DNA of 16,448 nucleotides from Desulfobacteraceae bacterium (GTDB taxonomy: Bacteria; Desulfobacterota; Desulfobacteria; Desulfobacterales; Desulfatirhabdiaceae), in assembly GCA_027325475.1 (NCBI GenBank), contig DAIEFO010000013.1:1-16448 (forward strand), written 5' to 3'. Positions 1-7,706 of this stretch are shown piece after piece; the stretch's first letter is position 1; each line of letters opens with the position of its first letter. Made by a program: the position numbers and the translations under genes. The notes beneath the pieces are model-generated. The model worked only from the letters and a program-made list of their open reading frames with translations, was not told where the DNA came from and made no database searches.

Positions 1-677
1 AGCGGAGAAGTGTTGGAAGCCCGAATACCGTGTTTTTCTTCCCCTTTTTGCTGGATGAATCCCGGAGTGCCTTTTTCAACGACAAAAAAGGACGGCCCTT
101 CCGGCGTAATGGCCAGCAGCGTGATAAAATCCGCGTAGCCTCCTGTGGATATAAACTGCTTGGAGCCATTGATCCGGTACCCCTGAAGACTGCCGGATGC
201 GTCAAAAACAGGTTCCGCCTTTGTTTTTAAGGCAGCCAGATTGCTGCCCGCCCCCGGTTCTGTAACGGCATATGCCACCAGGGAATTACCTTCGGCGATG
301 GAGCCCAGCCATTTTTCTTTCTGAGTTTCCGTACCGCCGACAATCAGTGGATCCGCACCCAGTTGAATGGCAAAAAAAGCCGTTGCAATTCCCAGGCAGA
401 TGCCGGCGACAGCGCGGGTCAGCGCGCAGCAGTCACGCGCGCCGCCGCCCATGCCGCCATAATCTTCAGGAATAAACAGAAGCTGGAGACCGATATCAGA
501 CCCCAGCATGGTGCGGACGATTTCTTCGGGAAAGCGTTCTTCTCTGTCAAAATTCCGGATGACCTCAGGGGTCAGGAGACGGGCTTTCAGCCTGGCAACC
601 GTATCCAGAACCATTTGGCGGGATTCATCATCCAGACCGGTAAGATTCGGTGCAACGTTATGATCTGAAGAAAGCAT
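1..677 (-). CDS. acyl-CoA dehydrogenase (partial, N-terminal 225 residues)
   Basis: The reading frame runs on the minus strand from an ATG at 677 and leaves the window at position 1 still open, so only about the first 225 of roughly 380 or more residues are visible. The family oxidises acyl-CoA to the trans-2-enoyl-CoA using FAD and passes electrons to ETF, in fatty acid or aromatic/branched acid breakdown. Visible marks are the N-terminal helical domain with PEDYGGMG (about 70-77), the FAD-domain signature VTEPGAGSN (138-146), the beta-strand motif NGSKQFIST (170-178) and KHGIRAS near 215-221. The start is supported by AGAGGA lying in the last codons of rpmF about 10 bases upstream. The gene follows rpmF after six bases and is probably cotranscribed with it. 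The substrate cannot be told, because the C-terminal catalytic glutamate region is outside the window. Confidence 0.93.
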   Translation of the reverse strand, partial: MLSSDHNVAPNLTGLDDESRQMVLDTVARLKARLLTPEVIRNFDREERFPEEIVRTMLGSDIGLQLLFIPEDYGGMGGGARDCCALTRAVAGICLGIATAFFAIQLGADPLIVGGTETQKEKWLGSIAEGNSLVAYAVTEPGAGSNLAALKTKAEPVFDASGSLQGYRINGSKQFISTGGYADFITLLAITPEGPSFFVVEKGTPGFIQQKGEEKHGIRASNTSP

Positions 678-683
678 CCCGGA

Positions 684-866
684 TTAATCCTCTTTGGCTT
701 CGATAACTTGTCTGCCTTTGTACTGACCGCAATTAGGGCATATGTGGTGAGGGAGTTTAGGTTCTCCGCATTCCGGGCATGTGGAAATAGATGGCGCTTC
801 AAGATTTTGATGAGAGCGTCTCATATCCCGTTTGGATTTGGACGTTTTATGTTTTGGAACTGCCAT
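684..866 (-). CDS. rpmF: 50S ribosomal protein L32 (bL32)
   Basis: This 60-residue protein has the invariant L32 start MAVPKHKTSKSKRDMRR and a four-cysteine zinc ribbon, C30/C33 and C43/C46. It is therefore the zinc-binding C+ form rather than the zinc-independent paralogue. Length is typical for the family. It is a structural component of the large ribosomal subunit. The ATG at 866 has a good ribosome binding site (AGGAG, seven bases upstream). In many bacteria rpmF precedes plsX and fatty acid synthesis genes. Here it is followed by a fatty acid oxidation-type dehydrogenase instead. Confidence 0.97.
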   Translation of the reverse strand: MAVPKHKTSKSKRDMRRSHQNLEAPSISTCPECGEPKLPHHICPNCGQYKGRQVIEAKED

Positions 867-937
867 GAGTAATCTCCTAACTATCTGTTAATTAAAATTT
901 TATTGTATTTATCACTATGATCGTGAAAGTGTAGGCA

Positions 938-966
938 TTAGTAATTGAATCCGACGGCTTTGTCAA
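938..966 (-). promoter_or_regulatory. candidate promoter for rpmF and the acyl-CoA dehydrogenase
   Basis: Read on the minus strand there is a consensus -35 box TTGACA (966-961). A 17-base spacer follows, then TACTAA (943-938), which matches the -10 consensus at only about half its positions. The predicted transcript start near 931 leaves a leader of about 65 bases before the rpmF ATG. The -35 box and spacing are ideal and the weak -10 lowers confidence. Confidence 0.45.
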
Positions 967-1111
967 GCTTTTATTGTTCAATATCGATTTACACCATCGC
1001 AGCATCTATGTTGTTTGTCATGGGAAAATGTGATATGTGTCCCACAGGCTGATTCTTTAAATGAACGAATGGACGCTTTTTGCGGGTTGTCGATATGGAC
1101 AAGTAGCTTTA

Positions 1112-1141
1112 TTGACTTATATAGGAAATAGATTTTATAAT
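1112..1141 (+). promoter_or_regulatory. promoter for gltX
   Basis: TTGACT (1112-1117, five of six consensus bases) is followed after 18 bases by a perfect TATAAT (1136-1141). A second TATAAT lies immediately after at 1142-1147. The predicted start near 1148-1154 gives a leader of about 35-40 bases. It is the only strong promoter signal upstream of gltX and probably also serves the CBS-domain gene. Confidence 0.75.
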
Positions 1142-1188
1142 TATAATGAGCTGTTATATATAAATAATATTCAATCAGGAATGTAACT

Positions 1189-2592
1189 ATGAGTACAATC
1201 ATCACTCGATTTCCTCCCAGCCCTACGGGATATTTGCATGTGGGAGGAGCGAGAACGGCTTTATTCAACTGGTTTTATGCGCGCCACACCAAGGGCCGAT
1301 TTGTTCTGCGTATTGAGGATACAGACACGGTACGTTCAACGCAGGCATCTGTGGACGCCATTTTCGATGCTCTGAAATGGCTGGGCATTGATTGGGATGA
1401 AGGACCGTACTTTCAAACCCAAAGATTTCACATTTATGCCGAGTATGTTCAGAAGCTTCTGGATTCAGGCCACGCATATTACTGCACGTGTTCCACTGAA
1501 AAAGTGGAAGCCATGCGCCAGCAGGCGATGGCAACCGGGGGAAAACCCAAATATGATGGTACATGCCGTGAAAAAGGGCTGGCCAAATGCGAAAATGCGG
1601 TCGTTCGTTTTCGAGCGCCCCAAACCGGAACGACGGTTATTCATGATGTCGTCAAGGGCAATATCGTATTCCAGAATGCGGAACAGGATGATTTTATCAT
1701 TCAACGCAGTGACGGAACGCCGACGTATAATTTTGTGGTGGTGGTGGATGATATCTGCATGGGTATCAATACCATCATCCGCGGTGACGATCATGTCAAC
1801 AATACGCCCCGCCAAATCATGCTCTATAAAGCCCTGGGTGCCGAGCTTCCGGTGTTTGCGCATGTGCCGATGGTTCTCGGCAAAGACAAGACCCGCCTGA
1901 GCAAACGGCATGGCGCCATGTCCGTGACCGAATATCGGAATATGGGATTTTTGCCGGAAGCCATGATCAATTATCTGGTGCGACTGGGATGGTCCTGTGG
2001 CGATCAGGAATTCTTTACACGGGAAGAACTGATCGAAAAATTTTCTCTGGAACATATCGGCAGATCGGCGGGTGTGTTTGATATGGATAAGCTTCTGGCG
2101 CTAAATGCCGATCATATCAAAGCAACGCCGCCGCGTGTTCTGACGCCGCATCTGATGCCTTTTTTGAAATCGAACGGGTATGCGGCGGAAGAAGGCGATT
2201 ATCTGGACCAAGTGATTCTGACATTGAACGCTCGCTGTAAAACACTGCTTGAAATGGCGGAACAGGCTCGTTTTTATTATGTGGATACTGTGGAATACGA
2301 CCCTGCAGCCGCAGAAAAAGTCTTAAAGCCTGAATGCCTTGATCCCTTGAATCAGTTATTACGGCATATGGAACCTTTGGCCGATTTTTCCATTACCGCG
2401 CTTGAAAAAGTCTTTTTGGCCGTAATGGAGACAACAGGGCTGAAACTTGGAAAAATTGCTCAGCCTGTCCGGGTTGCGCTGACCGGTAAAACCGCCAGCC
2501 CTGGTATTTTTGAAATTATTGAAATTTTAGGAAAAACAAAAGTCATGAACCGTTTGCAGCAAGCGGTGGCATATATCGAAAACAGAGGTTGA
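1189..2592 (+). CDS. gltX: glutamyl-tRNA synthetase (class I aminoacyl-tRNA synthetase)
   Basis: This cytoplasmic enzyme charges tRNA-Glu with glutamate using ATP. At 467 residues it matches the usual bacterial length of about 470. Signatures are FPPSPTGYLHVGGARTALFN (8-27, with HVGG in the HIGH position), RIEDTD (41-46), IIRGDDH (196-202) and RLSKRHG (236-242, the KMSKS position). Cysteines C99, C101, C126 and C134 lie in the stem-contact region, where some GluRS proteins bind zinc. The C-terminal anticodon-binding helices follow. The start at 1189 has AGGA eight bases upstream; the ATG at 1181 is immediately followed by a stop. Whether it also charges tRNA-Gln cannot be read from the sequence. 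Confidence 0.97.
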   Translation: MSTIITRFPPSPTGYLHVGGARTALFNWFYARHTKGRFVLRIEDTDTVRSTQASVDAIFDALKWLGIDWDEGPYFQTQRFHIYAEYVQKLLDSGHAYYCTCSTEKVEAMRQQAMATGGKPKYDGTCREKGLAKCENAVVRFRAPQTGTTVIHDVVKGNIVFQNAEQDDFIIQRSDGTPTYNFVVVVDDICMGINTIIRGDDHVNNTPRQIMLYKALGAELPVFAHVPMVLGKDKTRLSKRHGAMSVTEYRNMGFLPEAMINYLVRLGWSCGDQEFFTREELIEKFSLEHIGRSAGVFDMDKLLALNADHIKATPPRVLTPHLMPFLKSNGYAAEEGDYLDQVILTLNARCKTLLEMAEQARFYYVDTVEYDPAAAEKVLKPECLDPLNQLLRHMEPLADFSITALEKVFLAVMETTGLKLGKIAQPVRVALTGKTASPGIFEIIEILGKTKVMNRLQQAVAYIENRG

Positions 2593-2635
2593 CAGCGAAT
2601 TCTGAACGATTATAGAAGCAGTATATTGGGGGATT

Positions 2636-3088
2636 ATGATCCGGGTAAAAGATATTATGACAACAACGGTGCTTTCTGTAACGCCTGAAACCGAGATTGT
2701 TCAGGCAGCTAAAATTATGCTGGAAAAACGGATTAATGGCCTGCCGGTCGTCAATAGTCAGGGAAAGGTGGTTGGCATTATTTGTCAGAGTGATCTGGTG
2801 TCTCAGCAAAAAAGCGTTCCCATTCCATCTCTGTTTTCTTTGCTGGATGGATTTATGCCGCTGACCTCTCTGAAAAAAATAGAAAAAGAAGTGGAAAAGA
2901 TCGCCGCTATCACGGTCAGCCAGGCGATGTCATTTAAACCTGTGACGGTGTCACCCGAAACGGGGATTGAAGAGGTCGCCTCATTGATGGTGGATAAAGG
3001 TTTTCATACGCTGCCCGTTGTGGACGACGGCAAATTGGTCGGCGTTGTCGGAAAAGAGGATGTGCTGAAAACGCTCTTGCCATCCTGA
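2636..3088 (+). CDS. two-CBS-domain protein
   Basis: This 150-residue cytoplasmic protein consists almost entirely of two CBS domains. The first (about 3-60) contains VKDIMTTTVLSVTPETEI and INGLPVVNSQGKVVGII. The second (about 93-148) contains VSQAMSFKPVTVSPETGIEEV and FHTLPVVDDGKLVGVV. Paired CBS domains bind adenosine nucleotides and usually act as energy or ligand sensors, here with no attached catalytic or transport domain. The ATG at 2636 follows a GGGGG stretch that can act as a ribosome binding site. The gene lies 43 bases after gltX on the same strand and is probably transcribed with it. Its partner protein is unknown. Confidence 0.93.
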   Translation: MIRVKDIMTTTVLSVTPETEIVQAAKIMLEKRINGLPVVNSQGKVVGIICQSDLVSQQKSVPIPSLFSLLDGFMPLTSLKKIEKEVEKIAAITVSQAMSFKPVTVSPETGIEEVASLMVDKGFHTLPVVDDGKLVGVVGKEDVLKTLLPS

Positions 3089-3111
3089 TGTGGAAGCCCG
3101 ATTTTACCTGC

Positions 3112-3145
3112 CTTGATTGATGTTTCACGTGAAACATCAATCAAG
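3112..3145. repeat. 34-bp perfect palindrome around the parS core
   Basis: Positions 3112-3128 are the exact reverse complement of 3129-3145, with no unpaired centre. The inner 16 bases are the parS sequence. Nine further bases on each side are also symmetrical. The right arm covers the last two sense codons and the stop of the minus-strand FAD oxidoreductase gene. There is no T-run after either arm, so a simple intrinsic terminator is unlikely, although the site sits exactly between two convergent genes. Confidence 0.95.
3121..3136. promoter_or_regulatory. parS: parS chromosome centromere site (ParB/Spo0J binding)
   Basis: The 16 bases TGTTTCACGTGAAACA match the widely conserved bacterial parS consensus with no mismatch. 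ParB dimers load as CTP-dependent clamps at this site and spread, and with ParA they segregate the new origins. The site lies in the gap between the convergent CBS-domain gene and the FAD oxidoreductase gene, touching the latter's stop codon. In most bacteria such sites cluster in the origin-proximal part of the chromosome. No parA or parB gene is in the window. Confidence 0.9.
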
Positions 3146-5941
3146 ATATTCAGCGATCATTTCAACAGGATTTCGAATCGGGATGTGAGAAAAGCGGCTC
3201 ATTCGAAGCGCGCATGTCGGACAGTCCGTAATACCTGTATCTGCAGATGTCCGCATCAGTTTTTGACGCAGATCCGACCCGATTTCAAGGCTCAGCCCCG
3301 AGTGCTTCGCGGACAGGCCCCACGTGCCGGCCATACCGCAGCAGTGGGTGTCCGGTCTGTCGATGTGAAGTCCTTGAAGCCTGGCCAGCATTTGAATCGA
3401 ACTGTCGGGATCTGGCTGCACCCTTAAATGGCATGGCATGTGATAGAAAAGGTGCTTTTCGCAGTTTGTCGTCCGCAGGCGCTGTGAATACCGGTTGATC
3501 AGATGACTGACATGTATCAGTTTTTCCTGAACGTTTTGTATAAAAACCGAGTCACTCAGATATTGCCATTCCTTCAGCAGCATCAACCCGCACGAAGAGC
3601 AGGAAACCACTAAATAATCAATGGAATCCAGCAGTTTTCCCCATCTCTCAAAATTCTCTTTAATTTTTTTACGGGCTTCCGGAATCATGCCCTTGGACAT
3701 CATGGGAAGTCCACAACAGTGCTGGGCAGGTGTCAGCACCGTCATTTTCATGGATGTCAATACAGAGCTAACGGCTTCGCCGATGGATGGCCTGAAAAAA
3801 GCCGCGTAACATCCAGAAAAATAAAGTATTCGTGGGCTTCCGGTACCCATTGCCGCTGGAATGCGCTTATGTAAAGGAATATCCGCAGGCAATGGCAGGG
3901 GATAACAAGAAGAAATACCGGTCAGCATTTCTCCGAGCATTTTAACCACAGGGCGCTCAACAAGCGGCGTGATAAATCTGGATACGGGAGGCCATGTCTT
4001 TCCTGCAAATTCGGCATTTACAGTCAGTTTATCGTGAAAGGATGTTCCATAGCGCTGTCTGTATGCACTCCTGGCTTCAATGGCCATTTTGGGGATATTA
4101 ACACCGGACGGACATTCATGATGGCAGCTTCCGCATTGGATACACAATGACATGACCTGCTGGAATTCAGCAGCATAAAGGCTGCGGCTGTCAATGCCTC
4201 CACTAATCAGCATTCTAAGGACATTGGCCTTGGCTTTAGGCGCGGCAGCTTCATCACGGGTGACTTTATATACCGGACACATGCGGGTAGCGGTGGTAAC
4301 GGTAGTGCAGCGAGAACATCCATGACAGGCCTCAACGGCATCTATAAATCCTTCCGGCCACAAAAGGTGTTTTGGAGAAATATCTTCCGCGTGATAGGCT
4401 GTTCCATATCGGAGATGCTGCTGCATGAGATGCGGATTGTCCGAGACGAGAATCTCCGGATTCAGCAGCCCACAAGGGTCCAAGATGGATCGAATCTCCT
4501 GAAACAGCGGATAAATAGCCGGGTATTGACTCTGGATGTATGCGCTGCGCAACCTGCCGTCCCCATGTTCTCCGGAAATGACCCCGCCCAGTGCGTGGAT
4601 CATTTTGAAGACATCATCGCAGACAGGTTTTAATACACGAATATCATCCGGGTCTTTAAGGTTCAGTAGCGGTCGGGTATGCAGGAGCCCCTTGGCGATA
4701 TGGCCGTAAACCACAAAAGAAACCTGGCGGCGGTTCAGAATTTCATAAATGCCTTGAAAGTATTCCGGGAGCTTGTCGGTGGGAATAGCGGCATCCTCAA
4801 TAAGCGCCAAAATTTTTTTCTGGCCTTTGAGCCGATACAAAATGGGAACAGCCGCTTTTCGTACCGCCCAGAATTTTTCTTTTTCCTGATGGGTTACTGC
4901 CAGATGAAATGTTTCCGTGTATCTCCCGGCTGTCAGAATTCGGCAGGCCTGTTCCGCCATGGATGCACACGCTTCCGGCGTGTGGGAATCAAATTCGATG
5001 AGAAGGACATTGTCGATACCGTCCGGAATATGCTCTTTCAGCCGAGGCTCCTGTTGCCTGGCCAGATTCAGGAGTGATTTATCCATGATCTCAATGCCCG
5101 ATGGGTTCAGAGGCAACATCTGTTGAACGGTGCGGGCAGCGGTGATGATATCCGGGAAAAAGGCGACGATCAGAGCATCATGAAGCGGTCTTGGGATCAG
5201 CCGGAACTTCAGTCGTGTAACGATCCCCAGTGTGCCTTCAGCGCCTGCAAACAGACGGGTTAAGTCCAGACGGCCATCTTTTACCATGTCCCTCAGATTA
5301 TAGCCGGTTGTGTTGCAACGAATGGCCGGATAAGCGATTTCGATTTCTGTCTGATGCCGAACAAACAGGGTGTAAATTTTTTGAAGGTATTCCGGCAGAT
5401 TTTCCCAGGGCGTATTAAAACATTCAGAGAGGGTGATCAACCGGCCGGATGACAGCACGACATCGGCGTCGATGATATAATCCGATACATTCCCGTATTT
5501 GACAGAGTGCGCGCCACTGGCGTTGGTGCCATACATGCCGCCGAACGTGGCATATTCGGCGCTGGACGGATCCGGAGGAAAAAACAGGCCCGTACCCTTC
5601 AGGGCGGCTTCCAGTTCGCCGCCGCGATATCCAGGCTCGCATTCCATCCAGTTATTTTCGATATCCAGATGCAACAGGCGGTTCATGTATTTTGAAAAAT
5701 CAAGGACAATGCCATTTCCGAGAGATGAGCCGCACAAACCGCTGCCGGCGCCGCGCGGATGAATGGATATCCGGTTGGCGGCCGCAAATCGTACTGTCGG
5801 AATAACATCCTCCACGCAGGCCGGATAGACGACGGTCGAAGGTCTGACACTAAAAATGCTGCCATCGGTGGACAGTATTCCTGTCCGGATCGGATCTGTA
5901 TATACCTCTCCTTCGATGATATCCTGAAGACGCTGTTTCAT
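3137..5941 (-). CDS. FAD-binding / 4Fe-4S / CCG-domain oxidoreductase, YdiJ or Dld-like fusion
   Basis: This is a fusion of an FAD-linked 2-hydroxyacid dehydrogenase with a GlpC/HdrD-like electron transfer module. Counting from the GTG at 5950 (937 residues), the PCMH-type FAD domain has PRGAGSGLCG (65-74), GGMYGTNASG (137-146) and GAEGTLGIVT (236-245). A C-terminal oxidase part has GEHGDGR (460-466). Two 4Fe-4S motifs follow: C542/C545/C548/C558 and C603/C606/C609/C613. Two CCG domains come last (HCCG at 744-747 and 869-872, with CSSC 784-787 and CPTC 910-913). Such proteins oxidise D-lactate, D-2-hydroxyglutarate or similar acids and pass electrons to the membrane or other carriers. I prefer the ATG at 5941 (934 residues) because AGGTG lies six bases upstream of it, whereas the GTG at 5950 overlaps that ribosome binding site. 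The exact substrate cannot be told. Confidence 0.92.
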   Translation of the reverse strand: MKQRLQDIIEGEVYTDPIRTGILSTDGSIFSVRPSTVVYPACVEDVIPTVRFAAANRISIHPRGAGSGLCGSSLGNGIVLDFSKYMNRLLHLDIENNWMECEPGYRGGELEAALKGTGLFFPPDPSSAEYATFGGMYGTNASGAHSVKYGNVSDYIIDADVVLSSGRLITLSECFNTPWENLPEYLQKIYTLFVRHQTEIEIAYPAIRCNTTGYNLRDMVKDGRLDLTRLFAGAEGTLGIVTRLKFRLIPRPLHDALIVAFFPDIITAARTVQQMLPLNPSGIEIMDKSLLNLARQQEPRLKEHIPDGIDNVLLIEFDSHTPEACASMAEQACRILTAGRYTETFHLAVTHQEKEKFWAVRKAAVPILYRLKGQKKILALIEDAAIPTDKLPEYFQGIYEILNRRQVSFVVYGHIAKGLLHTRPLLNLKDPDDIRVLKPVCDDVFKMIHALGGVISGEHGDGRLRSAYIQSQYPAIYPLFQEIRSILDPCGLLNPEILVSDNPHLMQQHLRYGTAYHAEDISPKHLLWPEGFIDAVEACHGCSRCTTVTTATRMCPVYKVTRDEAAAPKAKANVLRMLISGGIDSRSLYAAEFQQVMSLCIQCGSCHHECPSGVNIPKMAIEARSAYRQRYGTSFHDKLTVNAEFAGKTWPPVSRFITPLVERPVVKMLGEMLTGISSCYPLPLPADIPLHKRIPAAMGTGSPRILYFSGCYAAFFRPSIGEAVSSVLTSMKMTVLTPAQHCCGLPMMSKGMIPEARKKIKENFERWGKLLDSIDYLVVSCSSCGLMLLKEWQYLSDSVFIQNVQEKLIHVSHLINRYSQRLRTTNCEKHLFYHMPCHLRVQPDPDSSIQMLARLQGLHIDRPDTHCCGMAGTWGLSAKHSGLSLEIGSDLRQKLMRTSADTGITDCPTCALRMSRFSHIPIRNPVEMIAEYLD

Positions 5942-5990
5942 TTTCCGCACCTGTTTCTATGAATCTGTCTAAAAAGATGGAATTTCATTT

Positions 5991-6019
5991 TATCTATCAT
6001 GGATGCGTCTTCTTATCAA
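5991..6019 (-). promoter_or_regulatory. weak promoter candidate for the FAD/Fe-S oxidoreductase
   Basis: On the minus strand TTGATA (6019-6014, five of six consensus) is followed after 17 bases by TAGATA (5996-5991), a poor -10 match. It lies in the 182-base divergent gap between the oxidoreductase and moaC. I found no convincing promoter for moaC in the same gap. Confidence 0.3.
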
Positions 6020-6123
6020 AAGGTATGTCCACCATCATCGCATCAAAAAAGACTTGTCACAATGTCATGGTCTGAATTAACATCAGAATATTCAAACCTT
6101 TTTGGTACAGGAGAAGCATATTG

Positions 6124-6603
6124 ATGTCCGATTTTACCCATATTGATCCAGAAGGCCGTGTGCGGATGGTGGATGTTTCAGAAAAACCGCACACCCTTCG
6201 TACGGCTGTTGCGACAGGAACGATTTTCATGAAGGCAGCCACGCTCGATATGATAACCCGGCAAACGGTCAAAAAAGGCAACGTCCTTGAAACCGCCCGC
6301 ATTGCCGGCATTATGGCGGCCAAGCGTACCGCGGACTTGATCCCCATGTGCCATCCGCTGAATATCACGCATGCACAGATTGATTTTTTTCCGGATCAGG
6401 CCCAAAATATTATTCGTATCGAAGCCATTGTACGGATTGTGCATCAAACCGGTGTGGAAATGGAAGCCCTGACAGCGATATCCATCGCGGCGCTGACCAT
6501 TTATGACATGTGTAAATCCTACGATCGGGAAATGAAGATTTCTGATATCTGCCTTTTGAAAAAATCCGGTGGCAAAAGCGGAACCTTTGTACGGACACCA
6601 TGA
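6124..6603 (+). CDS. moaC: cyclic pyranopterin monophosphate synthase (molybdenum cofactor biosynthesis protein MoaC)
   Basis: MoaC converts the cyclic GTP derivative made by MoaA into cyclic pyranopterin monophosphate, the first stable molybdenum cofactor intermediate. It acts in the cytoplasm. The 159-residue protein has KKGNVLETARIAGIMAAKRT (50-69), MCHPL (75-79), TGVEMEALTA (109-118), YDMCK (127-131) and a final KKSGG (146-150). With the ATG at 6124 the conserved active-site residues fall at K51, H77, E112, E114, D128, K131 and K147, the same numbering as the E. coli enzyme as I recall it. This favours that start over the TTG at 6121. A ribosome binding site AGGAG lies about ten bases upstream. 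The stop overlaps the rmuC start (ATGA). No other moa gene is in the window. Confidence 0.97.
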   Translation: MSDFTHIDPEGRVRMVDVSEKPHTLRTAVATGTIFMKAATLDMITRQTVKKGNVLETARIAGIMAAKRTADLIPMCHPLNITHAQIDFFPDQAQNIIRIEAIVRIVHQTGVEMEALTAISIAALTIYDMCKSYDREMKISDICLLKKSGGKSGTFVRTP

Positions 6604-7706
6604 ACTTACAGACGGTGACACTGATTGCTGGAGGTGCTGCAACCGCCGGCTTTCTGGCCGGCTGGATTCTGTCGCGGGTGGGGCTTCGTCACCACTATTA
6701 TCAGTCGCTGGCGCAGGATCGTTCTGAAATTGCTTCGCTCGTTGTTCAGCCCCTGAAAGACGTGCTGGAGCGGTATGACCATCATGTACAGGAAATAGAA
6801 CAATCCCGGCAGAATGCCTATGGAGGACTTTCCGAACAGCTCCGTTCCCTGGTCCAGACGCAGAACGTCCTTCAGAAGGAAACGGGAAACCTGGCCAAAG
6901 CGCTCCGCGTGCCCCATGTCCGCGGCAGATGGGGAGAAATGACGCTGAAACGCGTTGTAGAGCTGTCCGGAATGTCGGCTCATTGCGATTTTACTGAACA
7001 GACATCCGTGAATTCTGAAGAGGGATTGCTGCGGCCGGACATGGTGGTATGGCTTCCAGGTCAGCGCCAGATCATTATCGACGCCAAGGTGCCCCTGTCG
7101 TCATATCTGGAATCCCTTGAGGCGCACAGCGAGCCGGATCGCCAGAAATATCTGGAAAGCCATGCGCGGCAGATACAAAGCCATATTCAGAAGCTATCGG
7201 CCAAATCGTATTGGGCAAGTTTTAAACCGTCTCCGGAATTTGTCATTTTGTTTATTCCGGGAGAAAATTTCTTCAGCGCGGCGCTGTCTCAGTCTTCGGA
7301 TCTCATTGGATATGGCGCTTCCAGAGGGGTGATACTGGCAACGCCGACGACGCTGATCTCGCTATTAAAAACCATTGCCTTCGGGTGGCGACAGGAATCC
7401 GGCATAACCAAAGCCCGCGACATCCACCGGACGGCGTGCGACCTGTATGAACGGTTTTCGGGAATGGCGGAGCATTTTCATCGCCTCGGTAAGGACTTGG
7501 AACGCAGCGTTCAATCCTACAATCAATTTGTGGCTTCTTATGAAAAGCGTGTGATGCCGCTGTGCGAAAAATTGATGGAGATGGGGGTGTCCACCAAGGA
7601 TGGCAAGACACCTCTGTCACCCCATGTTGTGGAGAAAAAAACCGCTGTCCCTGAAATATTGAAAGATGTTCGGCCCTTTTCTGGAGACATCCTGTGGAAA
7701 GAATAA
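6600..7706 (+). CDS. rmuC: DNA recombination protein RmuC family
   Basis: RmuC proteins have a nuclease-like fold and limit recombination at inverted repeats; the biochemical activity is poorly defined. This 368-residue copy has one N-terminal membrane segment (about 5-25) and then a helical, probably coiled-coil region (about 35-105). The RmuC core begins at RGRWGEMTLKRVVELSGM (108-125) and contains a PD-(D/E)xK-like site, RPDMVVW (145-151) with IIIDAKVP (158-165). After it come FVILFIPGE (214-222) and VILATPTTLISLLKTIAFGW (244-263). Length fits the shorter members of the family. The start codon overlaps the moaC stop by four bases and the gene overlaps mltA by 13 bases, so translation is probably coupled along this run. 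Confidence 0.95.
   Translation: MNLQTVTLIAGGAATAGFLAGWILSRVGLRHHYYQSLAQDRSEIASLVVQPLKDVLERYDHHVQEIEQSRQNAYGGLSEQLRSLVQTQNVLQKETGNLAKALRVPHVRGRWGEMTLKRVVELSGMSAHCDFTEQTSVNSEEGLLRPDMVVWLPGQRQIIIDAKVPLSSYLESLEAHSEPDRQKYLESHARQIQSHIQKLSAKSYWASFKPSPEFVILFIPGENFFSAALSQSSDLIGYGASRGVILATPTTLISLLKTIAFGWRQESGITKARDIHRTACDLYERFSGMAEHFHRLGKDLERSVQSYNQFVASYEKRVMPLCEKLMEMGVSTKDGKTPLSPHVVEKKTAVPEILKDVRPFSGDILWKE

Larger units (their letters stand above)
867..1188. other. divergent intergenic control region between rpmF and gltX
   Basis: This is 322 bases of AT-rich non-coding DNA between two divergent genes. It holds one sigma-70-like promoter candidate for each direction (described separately). I see no RNA gene, no riboswitch fold and no strong inverted repeat. 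The minus-strand open frame crossing it (978-1268) has no family resemblance and runs into gltX, so it is treated as chance. Confidence 0.7.

Noticed and set aside
1136..1166. AT-rich imperfect symmetry resembling a dif site near gltX
   Set aside because: The half-sites match XerC/XerD arms poorly and the central spacing is seven rather than six bases. The TATAAT boxes explain the AT-rich sequence better.
978..1268. Minus-strand 96-codon open frame over the gltX promoter
   Set aside because: It overlaps the gltX start and a strong promoter, is compositionally AT-driven, and resembles no family.
1465..2055. 196-codon minus-strand frame inside gltX
   Set aside because: Antisense shadow of a clear GluRS gene with no recognisable motif.
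3112..3145. The palindrome as an intrinsic terminator
   Set aside because: No T-run follows on either strand and the stem is AT-rich. The parS match explains its core.
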